Shown here: in pieces, positions 23,566 through 36,800 of the stretch
Layout: every line of letters begins with the position of its first letter
Position numbering within the stretch: the stretch's first letter is position 1
Origin: Actinostola sp. cb2023
Lineage: Eukaryota; Cnidaria; Anthozoa; Actiniaria; Actinostolidae
Direction of reading: 5' to 3'
Assembly (NCBI GenBank): GCA_033675265.1
Contig: JAUJYZ010000850.1
Location: 303,501-367,500, forward strand
DNA length: 64,000 nt
Made by a program: the position numbers and the translations under genes
The notes under the pieces: model-generated
The model's input: only the letters and a program-made list of their open reading frames with translations
Databases searched by the model: none
What the model was told of the DNA's origin: nothing

Positions 23566-25658
23566 ATCGAAACTGTTTTCCAAATAAGCTCAACTCTAAC
23601 CACAATTTCCTGAATCGATACTTCGTGATATTCCCTCCATGTGGAAGAACTCTGCTCAATAAAGAGTGCTTGGGAAGATCAAATATCTTGCGTGTAAAAG
23701 TGAAGTCAATCCGAGTTGTGCTGTGACCGTCCTACGGATTTGCTAACCGACTCACAACAATAGATCCGCGTGACGTATAGTAATTGTGTGAACCGCACCT
23801 CTTTGATGGTGTATCTTTTACGCCTTCTTACCCACTACTTCCGATCCCGTTTTGGCAGGCCAAATATGTTTTATTTGCTCTTCAAGCTCAAGAAAAGCAA
23901 TTCTAGATACGTTGTCAGACAGACTTAGTGTCGTACCAGTCTAGCTATTCGGGAAAGATTAGGAGAGGTAATATTTCGTGCGAAAAAAGGGCTAAAATGG
24001 TCGTATAAGAAGCTATTTATTATGCAACAGGAAATAACCTTGACATACTGTAATTGTGAAATGAGTGTTTAAAAGTTAGAACACTGTTCTATAAATGAGA
24101 GCAAGTATATAATCCCAAGTTGAGAGAGTAATATTATAATGGGGATGCACAAATATACACTTTTTCATTTTCTTATATTATCGGTATTCAAAAGTTTAAA
24201 AATTTAATAAAAAAAGATCTGAAAAATTGTAAGTTGTTCATGAAAAATGATCACAACAGAATCCTTTCTTACAGTCAAACTTAGAAATATGAAACACATT
24301 CTTTTAGATTATCGATTTTGTAAACCTGATACTCAGGTTACGATTTCGTTGAGTGAGCGAGTTTAAAAACAAGATAGAAAATGAAAAAATGAAAAAATTG
24401 CATTAGTGAAAAAACTCAGCTGACAAAATCGTCTCATGATTCTGCTGATTCTGTAAGAATCGGAAGCGACAACAGGAAAAAGGAAGTGATCATTGTCGAT
24501 ATGAGAAGTGAACGTGAGACTGATGACAAGTCTAGTGGAACAAAACTCACAATACAATGAAAGGCAAAGTACGTGCTTGATTTCATCATACTAGCAGCTA
24601 GATCAGTCAGGAAAAATTTAAATCTGGAACGAACACAAAGTTTAGCTTTTCCTCTTATTACAGTTGAGCAATTCGCGGCCGGTGGCAAACCGTGCCTTCA
24701 AATCCAGCATTTGTTCTAGTTTATATTCATCAATCACATTTCAACCACATTCTTGACATGGTTGGAGTTACGACATCCGGCAATCTTTGGCATATTCTGT
24801 GACGTCATCAGTATTTCGTGATGTCATGAAGAAATTCTATTATTATTACAGCAAGCATTTAATGTTTATTTTTCGAATTTTCGGGATAACGCCATGGGGG
24901 TGGGAAAAAAGGTAACGAATGATTGAGTTTTTTTTATAGACAATCTATTCGTCAATCTCAACCAAAGAAGGAAATAAAAAAGAAGAGAAAATACGAAAAT
25001 GTAAAATTTAATAAAACTGTGACATTTCAATATAAAATAGATTATGGATCAACAAGTAGAGCCTGTTATAGTATAAAAATAGAGGAAACTGCATGATTAA
25101 TTATTGGACCTATGTTGCCTTTTATAGTGAATTTCAAACGAGTTCAGTTCCACTTGAGAAAAGTTCGTCTGAGGTGCGGTGTAGAAAAGTATACTAAAAA
25201 CAACTTATTTCGGACGCTAAAAAATATTTGAAATCTCTCGCGCTACACTTTGCAATAACTGGAAACGCTCTTATAACCTTGGAAATTCGTTGGAAATTCA
25301 AAGTCTTGAAAGGTTTGGCACATTTCCAACGAATTTCCAATCAATTTTCAAGGTGCGTGTTTTCCAGTCAGAAGACGGATGGGATATACTTTGGATGGGC
25401 GTGAAACGGTCGCTATGATTAAAACATCGAAACTCTTTCCATGCAGCCAATAACATTTGCTTTTGTGCAAATGCGTAGTATGATTATTTTCAGTTCACTA
25501 ATAAGGCATCGGTCATTTCAGTTCGCATCATCGTTGAAGGCTCACCGAGTGACCGTGATGCTTCAAATGATAACATGTCTAGTTCCTGCCCGGCAGGTGT
25601 TTGTAATTTGTCTTTTAAAATTTATTTTTTTTTATATTGTAACAAGGGATTGTAATTA
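23566..25658. other. BCAR1 upstream region and gene-free DNA
   Basis: The first hundreds of bases must hold BCAR1 5' UTR and promoter. Beyond that I see no gene. A short inverted motif (GGAAATTCGTTGGAAATTC near 25281 and its inverse near 25327) is present. Confidence 0.4.
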
Positions 25659-25665
25659 ATGTAAC

Positions 25666-26074
25666 CACAGGTAGCCCAAGCTGTGGACTTGTGGCGAGAT
25701 TTACAGTAAATGTATGGAGCTTCACAGCGAACTTTGAAAACCGTCTAAATAAAATTCTACAAACCCTCAAAGTAGTCCTACTTGTCCGTAGGTGATCGGC
25801 CATTACAGTCGTAGGTGATCGGCCATTACAGTCATCTACCTTCCTTTAATAATTTTAGGTAACTCAAGGGACTATTTTTAAAAACTCTCTCAAAATCGAT
25901 CTGAATGGCTCCAAACCTCACACAATTCCAAAGGACAACACAATAAACAAGTAGGACTACTTTGAGGGTTTGTAGAATTTTATTTAGATGGTTTTCAAAG
26001 TTCGCTGTACGTGAAGCTCATGGATACACTTTACTGTAAATCTCGCCACAAGTCCACAGCTTGGGCTACCTGTG
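25666..26074. mobile_element. CACAGG-type MITE with 7-bp TSD
   Basis: Termini CACAGGTAGCCCAAGCTGTG and exact inverse; the arms match over about 125 bp. Perfect 7-bp duplications ATGTAAC at 25659-25665 and 26075-26081. 409 bp, non-coding. It shares its end motif and TSD length with the 28960 element. Confidence 0.85.
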
Positions 26075-26123
26075 ATGTAACTGACTGATTTTTGCATATT
26101 ATTTGATATATTCACCATCGTAC

Positions 26124-26306
26124 AATGAGGGTTTATCACGTAATTTCAAAACTTATAGGAGACATAGGACAAAAAAATGATTAGGCATAGCTGGAAAGAG
26201 CTCGTTCAAAAACTTCACACTTTTACTAATTTCAACGAACTCTTTCCAGCTATGATAATCATTTTTTTGTCCTGTGAGTTTTGAAATTACATGATAAACC
26301 CTCATT
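26124..26306. mobile_element. AATGAGGG-type MITE, copy 1
   Basis: Ends AATGAGGGTTTATCACGTAA and inverse; the interior is largely fold-back (ATGATT..TAGCTGGAAAGAGCTC). A second copy is at 39394-39567. 183 bp, no clear TSD. Confidence 0.75.
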
Positions 26307-26526
26307 CCCACTGGAAATGAATTCAACTGAGACGGAAACCTATCCGTTTCGTTGCCTCTCAGAAAATCACTTTTGATTGTCCTCCAATGGTTCTGACATC
26401 GCTTTCTCAGGATCTTTGGAACTTGTATCACTTTACAATCTCGTCTTTCTGGTTTTTTTCTGCCACGTCTTTTTCTTTCAATAAAACTGAAAAAACGAAC
26501 ATATCAATATCTAAATTACCATCACA

Positions 26527-27048
26527 TAGGCCTTGACACAAATATCCGGATATTTTTTGAGATATTTAGAAGCTCCTGGGATATTTAGAAAAACAGGAGA
26601 TATTTAGAAAAGAAAAGAAGATATATTTGAATATTTAGGACTTAATCTTGGGTCTAAAACCCCAAATGACTACTAAAAACGACCAAACTCACTGAAAACT
26701 AGTGAAATCCAACCAAATCGGCGCTACGGGATCCCTGGGATCAAAGTTGGGGGCCGTCCCGCATATTTTCAGGGCTCTCAAGTACTTCCAGTCACCAATT
26801 TGCAGTCGTCCATGTTTTTTAGAGCCGTTTCGACCGAGTTAATAACTCAAGGCTGTTTATTTCCCTTCTCATTATTTGATCTTTTACTACAATGTAAGCC
26901 GGTGAAAATAATAATAATATGGATATATGGGGATATTTAGAGAAATTTTCGAGATATTTAGGATTTTTTTTGGGATATTTAGAGATTTTTTCGAGAATTT
27001 CCGGCAACATATTTAGGCCATTTTTCGAGATATTTGTGTCAAGGCCTA
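26527..27048. mobile_element. hAT-like nonautonomous element with 8-bp TSD and subterminal repeats
   Basis: Ends TAGGCCTTGACACAAATATC and exact inverse. Perfect 8-bp duplications CCATCACA at 26519-26526 and 27049-27056. Both subterminal zones carry many copies of GATATTTAG in direct orientation, as expected of transposase binding sites. 522 bp, no transposase. Confidence 0.85.
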
Positions 27049-27691
27049 CCATCACACAACCATCACACGAAAAGAGCGGGGAAATTGCAGTCATGTGACT
27101 TTAATTTTTGCGCACGCGTGCGCAAGCTTGATTAACGCGGGAAAACGAGAACCATTTCCGGCTCGATTAAAGTTCTGTCATTCTTTCTCTGTGAATGTCA
27201 TATACATAAAATTATACATTTTGCAGTTATAGGAAAGACTTCTTCACAGCTCGGGTAAGCTTGAATGTGAAGTAAGTTGCATTGTATAGTTTACTCCGCA
27301 TTTATTATGTTTGTTTTTTCTCGGACGCAAATGAAGGGTGCTTTTTCAAAGTTTTTTATTTCAAATATTTCGCTCTAAATCTAAGGTTAAGATAACGACC
27401 CTTCGATAGAGGCTGATTACCGAGGATATACGGTAAGTTTATACCGTCTTTTAATAAGCACTAGCTGTGGTAGTGTATACATAAGACCGTAAACACAACC
27501 GCAAGCATAAGAACAAGTTTGTGTCATGTGAAAACGGGTCGACCCAAACACAACCACAGACCTAATGGAAATATTTTGATCGTTATGCTTATACTTGCGT
27601 GCGCTTGTTGTGTTCATGTTTATGATTGCGTCAGGCCCGTTTTCACAGTAACGTAACGCCTCCGTAACACTTCCGTCGCTATGCTGCTTGA

Positions 27692-27885
27692 ATGGGCTTG
27701 TGTCACCTGTCACGTGACATTTCAAATGTTCACCGAAGACAAACGAAAATATCATAACTTGAAAGAGCATGCTAAAATCGCTAATTCCCTTCAAACTAGT
27801 TTTTAGCATGTTCTTTCCAGTTATGATATTTTCGTTTGTCTTCAGTGAAAATTTAAAATATCACGTGACAGGTACACAAGCCCAT
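27692..27885. mobile_element. ATGGGC-type MITE, copy 2 (at SLC22 3' end)
   Basis: 194-bp short form with ends ATGGGCTTGTGTCACCTGTC and near-inverse, flanked by TGA at 27689-27691 and 27886-27888. It begins just downstream of the last recognised SLC22 exon, and if that exon is read through, its stop codon (27842-27844) lies inside the element. Confidence 0.85.
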
Positions 27886-30800
27886 TGATACACAATTTAC
27901 CTTCTTGAGGATCTTTCACGTCGTCATCATCTCCAATAACTTCACGAGTTGACTTCCCCCTGGTTTCAGGTAAAAACCAACAACTGAAAGCAGCAGCGAA
28001 GGTAGCAATTCCCATGAGAGCGAAGGGAAGGATGGCGTTGATTCGTGTCATCTGCACCACGAAAGGAGCTGTTGCTGCACCTATACGACTTGTAATGGTC
28101 ATCAAACCCATACCAGTATTCCTGTACGACATGGAGAACAATGTAATTTTGCGGTATTGAAAGAGTTTGATTGGATGAGATGCATCTGCACGCTTTTTGA
28201 TTGGTTCAGAAAGGAAGCCATTTGAGTGTCACAGTACCGTGCGGTATTGAAAGAATTGATTGGATGAGATGCATCTGCACGCTTTTTGATTGGTTCAGAA
28301 AGGAAGCCATTTGAGTGTCACGGTACCGTAGGTTTCCCAATCATACGAAAACGACTGTATCTTAAACATCTAGTTAAGGGGCTGTTTGCAAAAGGTTGCA
28401 AGTGACGTTGCATGCAAAGGGGATGGGTGTACTGTTACACGGTGCAACTGATCTCACAGCGTTGCGAAAATGTTTAGTTGATTGCAATGATGATCACATT
28501 GGTTGTGATGGAGTTGGTGATGGCAATGATGGTTGGATGAGCAAAAGTTAAAACCGGCGAACTATCAGTTAAAAGTGCAACTAACAACAACAAGCATTTA
28601 TCAATTAGCAACCATAAATGACTTATCGTTTACGTTCATTTTATTCTCATTGCATTGATGACGTATGATACTGGCGTAACCATGACTACCATAGTACATA
28701 ATGACGACATACCTCACAACGGTTGGGAAGATTTCAGCTGACCACACGTAGATAGCGTTGAACGACACAGTAATGAAGAGTTTTCCTAGCGAACCTCCTG
28801 CAACTCGACCGCCTATAAAGGCTGAGTGTTTGAACAAAACAAGAAATTAGAACTGAGAAAAACTAAAGGAAGAAACTTTGTGTGGTATGCAAAGAAATGA
28901 TTGTAAATAGTTATAATCGCTACTCACAATGCACTTGGCAAAACGATACGCGCGCGGGCCACAGGCAGCCCAACCATTCCTTTTGAGGCTACTAAATAAT
29001 TCAATAAAATGATATTTGCGTCTTTTTTATGGGTTTCCTGTGGTTAGAGCGCGCGTGCGCGCGCGTATTATGATGGGTTCCCTGTGTTGAGTATGTTGGG
29101 CTTCCTGTGTACATCCCGCGCGTCCCGCAGTACAAAAAAAAAAAAGACGCAAATATCATTGTATTGAATTATTTAGTAGCCTCAAAAGGAATGGTTGGGC
29201 TGCCTGTGCGCGGGCAAGCACTGAGGCCCAGACACACCGTGCAACATTGTCATGCAATATGATGTGCCCTCTGCAATTGTTTGACTACACTTGTCTATTT
29301 CTCCGGCGCCTTCAACGGACCTGGGCCCGCGGTTGCTGGAAAGCGGATTAACGCTAACCCAGGGTTAAATATAGCTATTCTGGCTGTTTGATTGGATGAG
29401 AGGCTATATTTAACAACCGGGACCTGCAATGCAATCGCGCTATGCATCACCTGCAATGTTGTGACAATGTTGCACTGTGTCCTCTGTAATCGTTGACTAG
29501 TCTACACTATTCCTCGCAATCAATGCACTGCAATCGCGCTATGCATCACCTGCAATGTTGTGCACAATGTTGCACTGTGTGTCCTCTGTAATTGTTGACT
29601 AGTCTACACTATTCCTCGCAATCAATGCACTGCAATCGCGCTATGCATCACCTGCAATGTTGTGCACAATGTTGCACTGTGTGTCCTCTGTAATCGTTGA
29701 CTAGTCTACACTATTCCTCGCAATCAATGCACTGCAATCGCGCTATGCATCACCTGCAATGTTGTGCACAATGTTGCACTGTGTGTTCTCTGTAATTGTT
29801 GACTAGTCTACACTATTCCTCGCAATCAATGCACTGCAATCGCGCTATGCATCATCTGCAATGTTGTGCACAATGTTGCACTGTGTGTCCTCTGTAATTG
29901 TTGACTAGTAGTCTACACTATTCCTCGCAATCAATGCACTGCAATCGCGCTATGCATCACCTGCAATGTTGTGCACAATGTTGCACTGTGTGTGCCGGCC
30001 TTTATTGCACCATAACCCGCGTTCTTCGTATAACATCAGAGGCAACACGTTTCTATATTCGCGGGATAGGGCCGAAGCAGACGAGGACTTGTCAACATTG
30101 TTGCCTGCTCACGCAAACTGGATAAAACAATTGCTGTTGCTAACTGCTATTACTAAAACAATATACACCTATTCCAAATATCGTTGTCCGGTCCGAAAGC
30201 AACAAGCAAGAAGCTGACAACCACAAAGGACTTTGGGAATCTCCTAATTAATTAATTTATCCGTGGTACTTGAGAAGTTATCCCTACGAGCGTTGAATAG
30301 CAATCATTTGGAACTATTCGGCCATTTGAAAATGCATGTTGTTAAAATGTCTACGGATGAATAAATGAATAAGGAGAAAGTCCCAATGCCCTTTGCGGTC
30401 GTCAGATTCTTGCTTGTTGCTTTCGGCGGGGACAACGATTTTTGGAATAGGTGTATAATCTTTGCGAAATATTGCAGAAACAGTTTGGTGTTTTACTGGA
30501 AAGAAACTCGTTTCCCGGCGAAACAAATGTTGCGCGTGCGAGCAAACCAGGAAACATTACGGGAAACACAAATTGTTTTGCTTTAGAGAATCTTCTTCAA
30601 AGAATCGTATCTCACAGGGGAGGGGATCGTCTAATTTGTATCACTCGACCCAGTCCTCCAATTTAAGAAGGCGTGAGACCATGTTTTACATACCGGTATT
30701 GGTTGTTCCAGCAGGAATAAAAGAAACGGCAATACAGCAAATGGCTCCTGCAACGAAATGCCAGATGACCGTCTTCTTACGACCAAACCTATAAATGAAT

Positions 30801-33800
30801 AAAAAGAGAGAAAGTCGACCATCGCGGATAATTCTATTGTTCTCGCGGACATTTAGGCTGGGGTCGTTTTCGTAGGAGTCAGTAACAAATACAGTAGTAC
30901 GATAGGATTTGACATAGAGTCGTTTTCGTAGGAGTGGGAATCCTACGATACGGAATTACGGTCACGGTACGGAATCGAAGACATCAATTCAACCAATCAC
31001 AGCGCACAAAATCATTGCTCAACCAATCAGAATACTTGGACACGGCACCGCACGGCACGAACCGTACCGTAACTACTTCCCACTCGACCGTAAACTCCTT
31101 CAACACGGCACGGCACGGTGTATACGAAAACGCCGTACGATAAGACCGATAAGACCGTACGATAAGACCGTACCGTAAGACCGTACCGTAAGACCGTACC
31201 GTAAGACCGTTCCGTAAGACCGTACCGTAAGACCGTTCCGTAAGATCGTACCGCAAGACCGTACCGCAAGACCGTACCGTAAGACAGCACCGTAAGACTG
31301 TACCGTAAGACCGTACCGTAAGACCGTACCGTAAGACTGTACCGCAAGACCGTACCGCAAGATCGTACCGTAAGACAGCACCGTAAGACTGTACCGTAAG
31401 ACCGTACCGTAAGACCGTACCGTAAGACTGTACCGCAAGACCGTACCGCAAGATCGTACCGTAAGACTGTACCGCAAGACCGTACCGCAAGATCGTACCG
31501 TAAGACAGCACCGTAAGACTGTACCGTAAGACCGTACCGTAAGACAGCACCGTAAGACAGCACCGTAAGACCGTACCGTAAGACCGTACCGTAAGACCGT
31601 ACCGTAAGACCGTACCGTAATACCGTACCTTAAGACCGTACCGTAAGACCGTACCGTAAGACCGTACCGTAAGACCGTACGTAAAGACCGCAAGACCGCA
31701 AGACCGTACCGTAAGACAGTACCGTAAGACCGTACCGTAAGACCGTACCGTAAGACCGTACCGTAAGACCGTACCGTAAGACCGTACCGTAAGACCGTAC
31801 CGTAAGACCGTACCGTAAGACCGTACCGTAAGACCGTACCGTAAGACCGTACCGTAAGACCGTACCGTAAGACCGTACCGTAAGACCGTACCGTAAGACC
31901 GTAAGATTTCTCACTCACACGAAAGCAATTCCCTTGCAAATTTCCACTGTATGGGTTCCCTGTGTATACCGGGTACGAACATTCGCATTTCCTCAGCTGA
32001 TGATAGATTATATTTTGCGCGCGCGAAAGTCAGTACCCGTGATGAAATACGGGTTTCAAGCAGAAGGTTTGTACGTAGTTGTCTTACCTGTTACAATTAT
32101 CGATGACCAGATAATTTGCTGGAATCTCTACTAAACTCGTCAAGATAAAGTTGAGGTAAATACTGCCACCCAGTTCACCTGAACTCATCGATACACCATA
32201 GTATACCATACCATTAACAAACCTGACAGGGGGAGGGAAAGGAAGGTATGGGAGTGTTAGTAATTGACAACTAAGGATGATGGGTATAATGCTGGCTATC
32301 AAATATCATCATGTTTCAGTTGAACAGTTGTAGATGTTGTTGTTGCTGTTCAGTTACTTTAACAAGTATCGATACGTTTTACAGTGTTGATGATGGTGAT
32401 GATGGTGATGATGATGAAGATGGTGGCGATGATGATGAAGATGGTGGTGATGATGAAGATGGTGGTGATGATGAAAATGATGAAGATGTGGTGGTGATTA
32501 AGATGGTGGTGATAATTATGATGGTGGTGGTGATGAAGATGGTGGTGATGAAGATGTGGTGGTGATGATGAAAATGATGAAGATGTGGTTGTGATGAAGA
32601 TGGTGGTGATAATTATGATGGTGGTGGTGATGAAGATGGTGGTGATGAAGATGTGGTGGTGATGATGAAAATGATGAAGATGTGGTGGTGATGAAGATGG
32701 TGGTGATAATTATGATGGTGGTGGTGATGAAGATGGTGGTGATGAAGATGTGGTGGTGATGATGAAAATGATGAAGATGTGGTGGTGATTAAGATGGTGG
32801 TGATAATTATGATGGTGGTGGTGATGAAGATGGTGGTGATGAAGATGTGGTGGTGATGATGAAGATGTGGTGGTGATGAAGATGGTGGTGATAATTATGA
32901 TGGTGGTGGTGATGAAGATGGTGGTGATGAAGATGTGGTGGTGATGATGAAAATGATGAAGATGTGGTGGTGATGAAGATGGTGGTGATAATTATGATGG
33001 TGGTGGTGATGAAGATGGTGGTGATGAAGATGGTGGTGATGATGGTGATAGTGATGATGATGGTGATGATTAAGGTGATGGTGATGATGAAGATAGTGGT
33101 GGTGATGGACGTGATCAATGTCGTTTCCTTGTTATCGTTATTTCATATTAAATAAATCATTGTATATTGCACATGTTACTGACCATGCATAGCACTGTAT
33201 TAGTGTTATGATTGACATTCTCTTGGAAGAAAACAACTCCAAAAAACCCTTATTAGGGGGTGCACATGGAACATAGAGGTCATCTGGTGGCATCTCCTTC
33301 TTATTGACTTTAGCGACATTCTTCAGGATATCCATTGCCTTATCCTTGTGACCATTAACAAGCAACCAACGCACTGACTCGGGAACAAATCTAATGTATT
33401 CACAAGATCTATTAGAATCTAGGCTGCGTGGGGCATCCCCCAAGAGCATCCCCCAAGAGTATCCCCCTAGAGCATCCCCCTAGAGCATCTTCCTAGAGCA
33501 TATCCCCCTAGAGCATCCCCCTAGAGCATCCCCCTAGAGCATCTTCCTAGAGCATCCCCCTAGAGCATCTCCCTAGAGCATCCCCCTAGAGCATCTCCCT
33601 AGAGCATCCCCCTAGAGCATCTCCCTAGAGCATCCCCCTAGAGCATCCCCCTAGAGCATCCCCCTAGAGCATCCCCCTAGAGCATCCCCCTAGAGCATCC
33701 CCCTAGAGCATCCCCCTAGAGCATCCCCCTAGAGCATCCCCCTAGAGCATCCCCCTAGAGCATCCCCCTAGAGCATCCCCCTAGAGCATCCCCCTAGCGG

Positions 33801-36800
33801 CATCCCCCTAGAGCATCCCCCTAGAGCATCCCCCATGCTCGAGAGTCCAGCGGTGCTCTTCGGCGCGGGCTCGGATGAAATATCGCCCCACTATGTTTCA
33901 TCCGAGGCCGAGCCGAAGAGCACCGCTGGATTCTCGAGCATGCATGGACATGCCCTAGACTGCATGCAAAATAGCCCCTACTTTTTCGCGAGACTCCGTC
34001 GAGAAGAGTTAATTGTGACTCGATCGAACTTCAACTCTTCTAGATTTCGCGAAGAAGTATAGGGGCTGTTTTGCAGTCTAGGCATATTTCCACTCGATCA
34101 GAGCTAAGCAAGAGCACTAGCATTTAAACTACATTATAAACTTGGTATTCACTATTGACGTTCAGGTTGGACATTGGTTTCAGCCAAATTTTATGTAAAT
34201 ATTTTGGGGGGGGCAAAAAAAGGTATTCGAATTTCCAAAAGGGGGGCGTGCGCCCCCTTCGCCCCACCCTAAATCCGCCCCTGAAAGTCGTGACAGAAAA
34301 CATTCGAATAGGTCATTATGTAATACTCACTTATAAAAGACGACTACAAAAATGAATGGAGCTGAAATAACGATACACAATAATCTCCATTCTCGAATAA
34401 AGTAAGCTTTAAGCCCCATGACCATCAGAGCTGCAGAAAAATAGAACCATACCATGGTACTAGACAGGGCTCGTTTAGATGGTCCAACCAGCTCACACGC
34501 AAGTATGAACATCGTCAAGATACTACCTCCCTCGAAGAACCCCACGAAGAACCTGAACACGACAACCAGCCAGATTGCCTCACTAAATGACATACAGAAA
34601 CCTGTGATCATAAGGCATGTTATGGAGGGGAAAAGGACACTGCGTCGACCATGTTTATCTGAAATAATCCCTAGAACAAGGGCTCCAGCCGCCCAGCCGA
34701 TGTACATGATAGAACTAGCAAGCCAGCCATAGATGCTGCGACCACATACCAGGTCAAACTGCAAGGCAAATTCAGTAGTAAATGAAGACACGCCACAATT
34801 GGAAATCAACTTTAATTAGTGTGGATAAATAAATACAGCTTAATTGATGGTTTGACAGATAATACGCGCGGGTATTTTACAAGTTACGTGGTAAAAATAC
34901 GAGTAATGAGTAAAATCTCCGCAAGTATTATCTGTCAAACCATCAATGACGAAAATGGGGTTTATTATTCCACAATTGATTTTTTATTTCTGTGTTTCCT
35001 GAAGTTCATCGTTTTTTGAGCCGTGAGGGCGTTTTTTGCTATGTTTTTCGTGCGCGTACTTCAAAACTACATCAAAGCGCGAGCTACTGTGTAATACGCT
35101 GGCATATTTTGCGTGTTCTCTTGCCCTTATATGGTAAAATGACGCACGCGTACGAGTGGAATGATAAAGTTATTATTATTATCATCATCATCACCATCAT
35201 CATCATTATCACCATCATCATCATCATTCCAAACATTATGCTCATCATAACAGAATGCTTGGAATATTCCGGAATAATGACGTCATCCGTCTGCCCCAGA
35301 ATCTGGAATTATTCCTATTCCGGAATAAGGTCAATTGAACGCACCCTAACTCAAATTTAATGGATTGACCTTATTATATGTGAATCACCAAGTGGTCCAA
35401 GGCAAAGTGAACGGAAGTGTAATTGACCAACTTGGCGCATGCGTGTTCTCTCGTGTAATCTCTGCTCTGTGGGTGACTGATAGAATTCCAATCAAACTTC
35501 AACTTCCAGGTAAGTCTTTATAAATTAACCGCCAACAAACATATCCACGGGTAAAACACTTCGTGGTTGAATGTTTTAAACGCATTCCACTCGCGTTTAT
35601 TGGGTATAGCTGAGTCGTCCTACCCTGGGTACTCGTGTTTGTAAAGGAGAAAAATATCCCGTCCCTACCACCCACCGACCTCGCGCCAACGTATAACTGA
35701 TCTCGTTAAAATGCGCGTGAAAAATGCCTTGTGGAGCAGGTTGCCGCAAGTACAGTGAGTCAGAGTCGTTTTCGTATGAGTGGGAAACCTACGGCACTGA
35801 GTTACGGTCATGGTACGGAATCGAAGACATCTATTCAACCAATCACAGCGCGCAAAATCATTGCCCAACAAATCAGAATGCTTGGACACGGTCACGGCAC
35901 GAATTAACCCGCGTACCGTAACTACTTCCCAATCATACGAAAACGACTCTATCAAACGCTCGCCATCACAGTCTTGCCCTTCTATTACGCATGCTCGGTG
36001 ATCAACCAGAACCAGAGGTTGGGCGTGGGTACAAGGTTTGATGAGCGCGCGGTTTTTCAAGTAAATGTTCGCTCGTTATTGTTTAACGTGTTTTCCAGGA
36101 AAGTTCTTTGTTTGCAGTATTTATGCACACAGACAACAGCAGTACAGCAAACTGACGCGGTTTTTGCTTTCTACCTGCTACGTGTCAATGACATTTTAAA
36201 GGCAATATCCTTCCAAAGACACGTAGTGTATAGCCTGCGAAAAATCTTCCGCGCGGCTTTAAAAAGCGCATGTCTACGTACTGTACGACAATTCAAGTGG
36301 TAAAAATAAGTAATAGAGTGGTTATCGTGTGAGTGGGAAGTAGTTACGGTACGGTTCGTGCCGTGCGGTGACCGTGCTGTGTCCAAGCATTCTGATTGAT
36401 TGAGCAATGATTGTGCGCTTGTTGAATAAAATGTCTTCGATTCCGTACCGTGACCGTAACTCACGTACCGTAGGCTTTCCTACTTGTACGAGCTATAAAG
36501 CAGCTTAAGGGCCGGACACACGGTGCAACATTGCGCGCAATGTTTATAGATTTATAGATTTATTTAGTTTAGGTTAGAGGGCCACAAGTTTATCAGTCTG
36601 AGACTGTTTAGTGTCACCCTCATAAAATAAAGTCTTTTGAATGGGCTTGTGTCACCTGTCATGTGACTTTTTAAATTTACACCCAAGGCAAACGAAAATA
36701 TCATAACTTGAAAGAGCATACTAAAATTAGTAAAAGTTGAAAATTTCAAAGGAATCAAGCAAATAAGACAAAAGTTAAAGGCTTTCAAAGTTTCCCGCTT

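Noticed and set aside
27417..27809. 130-aa minus-strand ORF downstream of SLC22
   Set aside because: Starts inside MITE copy 2 and has no family features; not convincing as the missing SLC22 terminal exon.
29400..29990. CRISPR-like spacing of conserved repeats
   Set aside because: Units are continuous 102-bp tandem copies without distinct spacers, in an animal genome.
31100..31939. 279-aa repeat protein (YGTVLRYGLTVRS units)
   Set aside because: Translation of a 13-bp satellite; open in all three minus-strand frames.
32311..33155. Asp/Gly/Val and His/Ile/Thr-rich ORFs
   Set aside because: GAT/GGT trinucleotide repeat in an intron.
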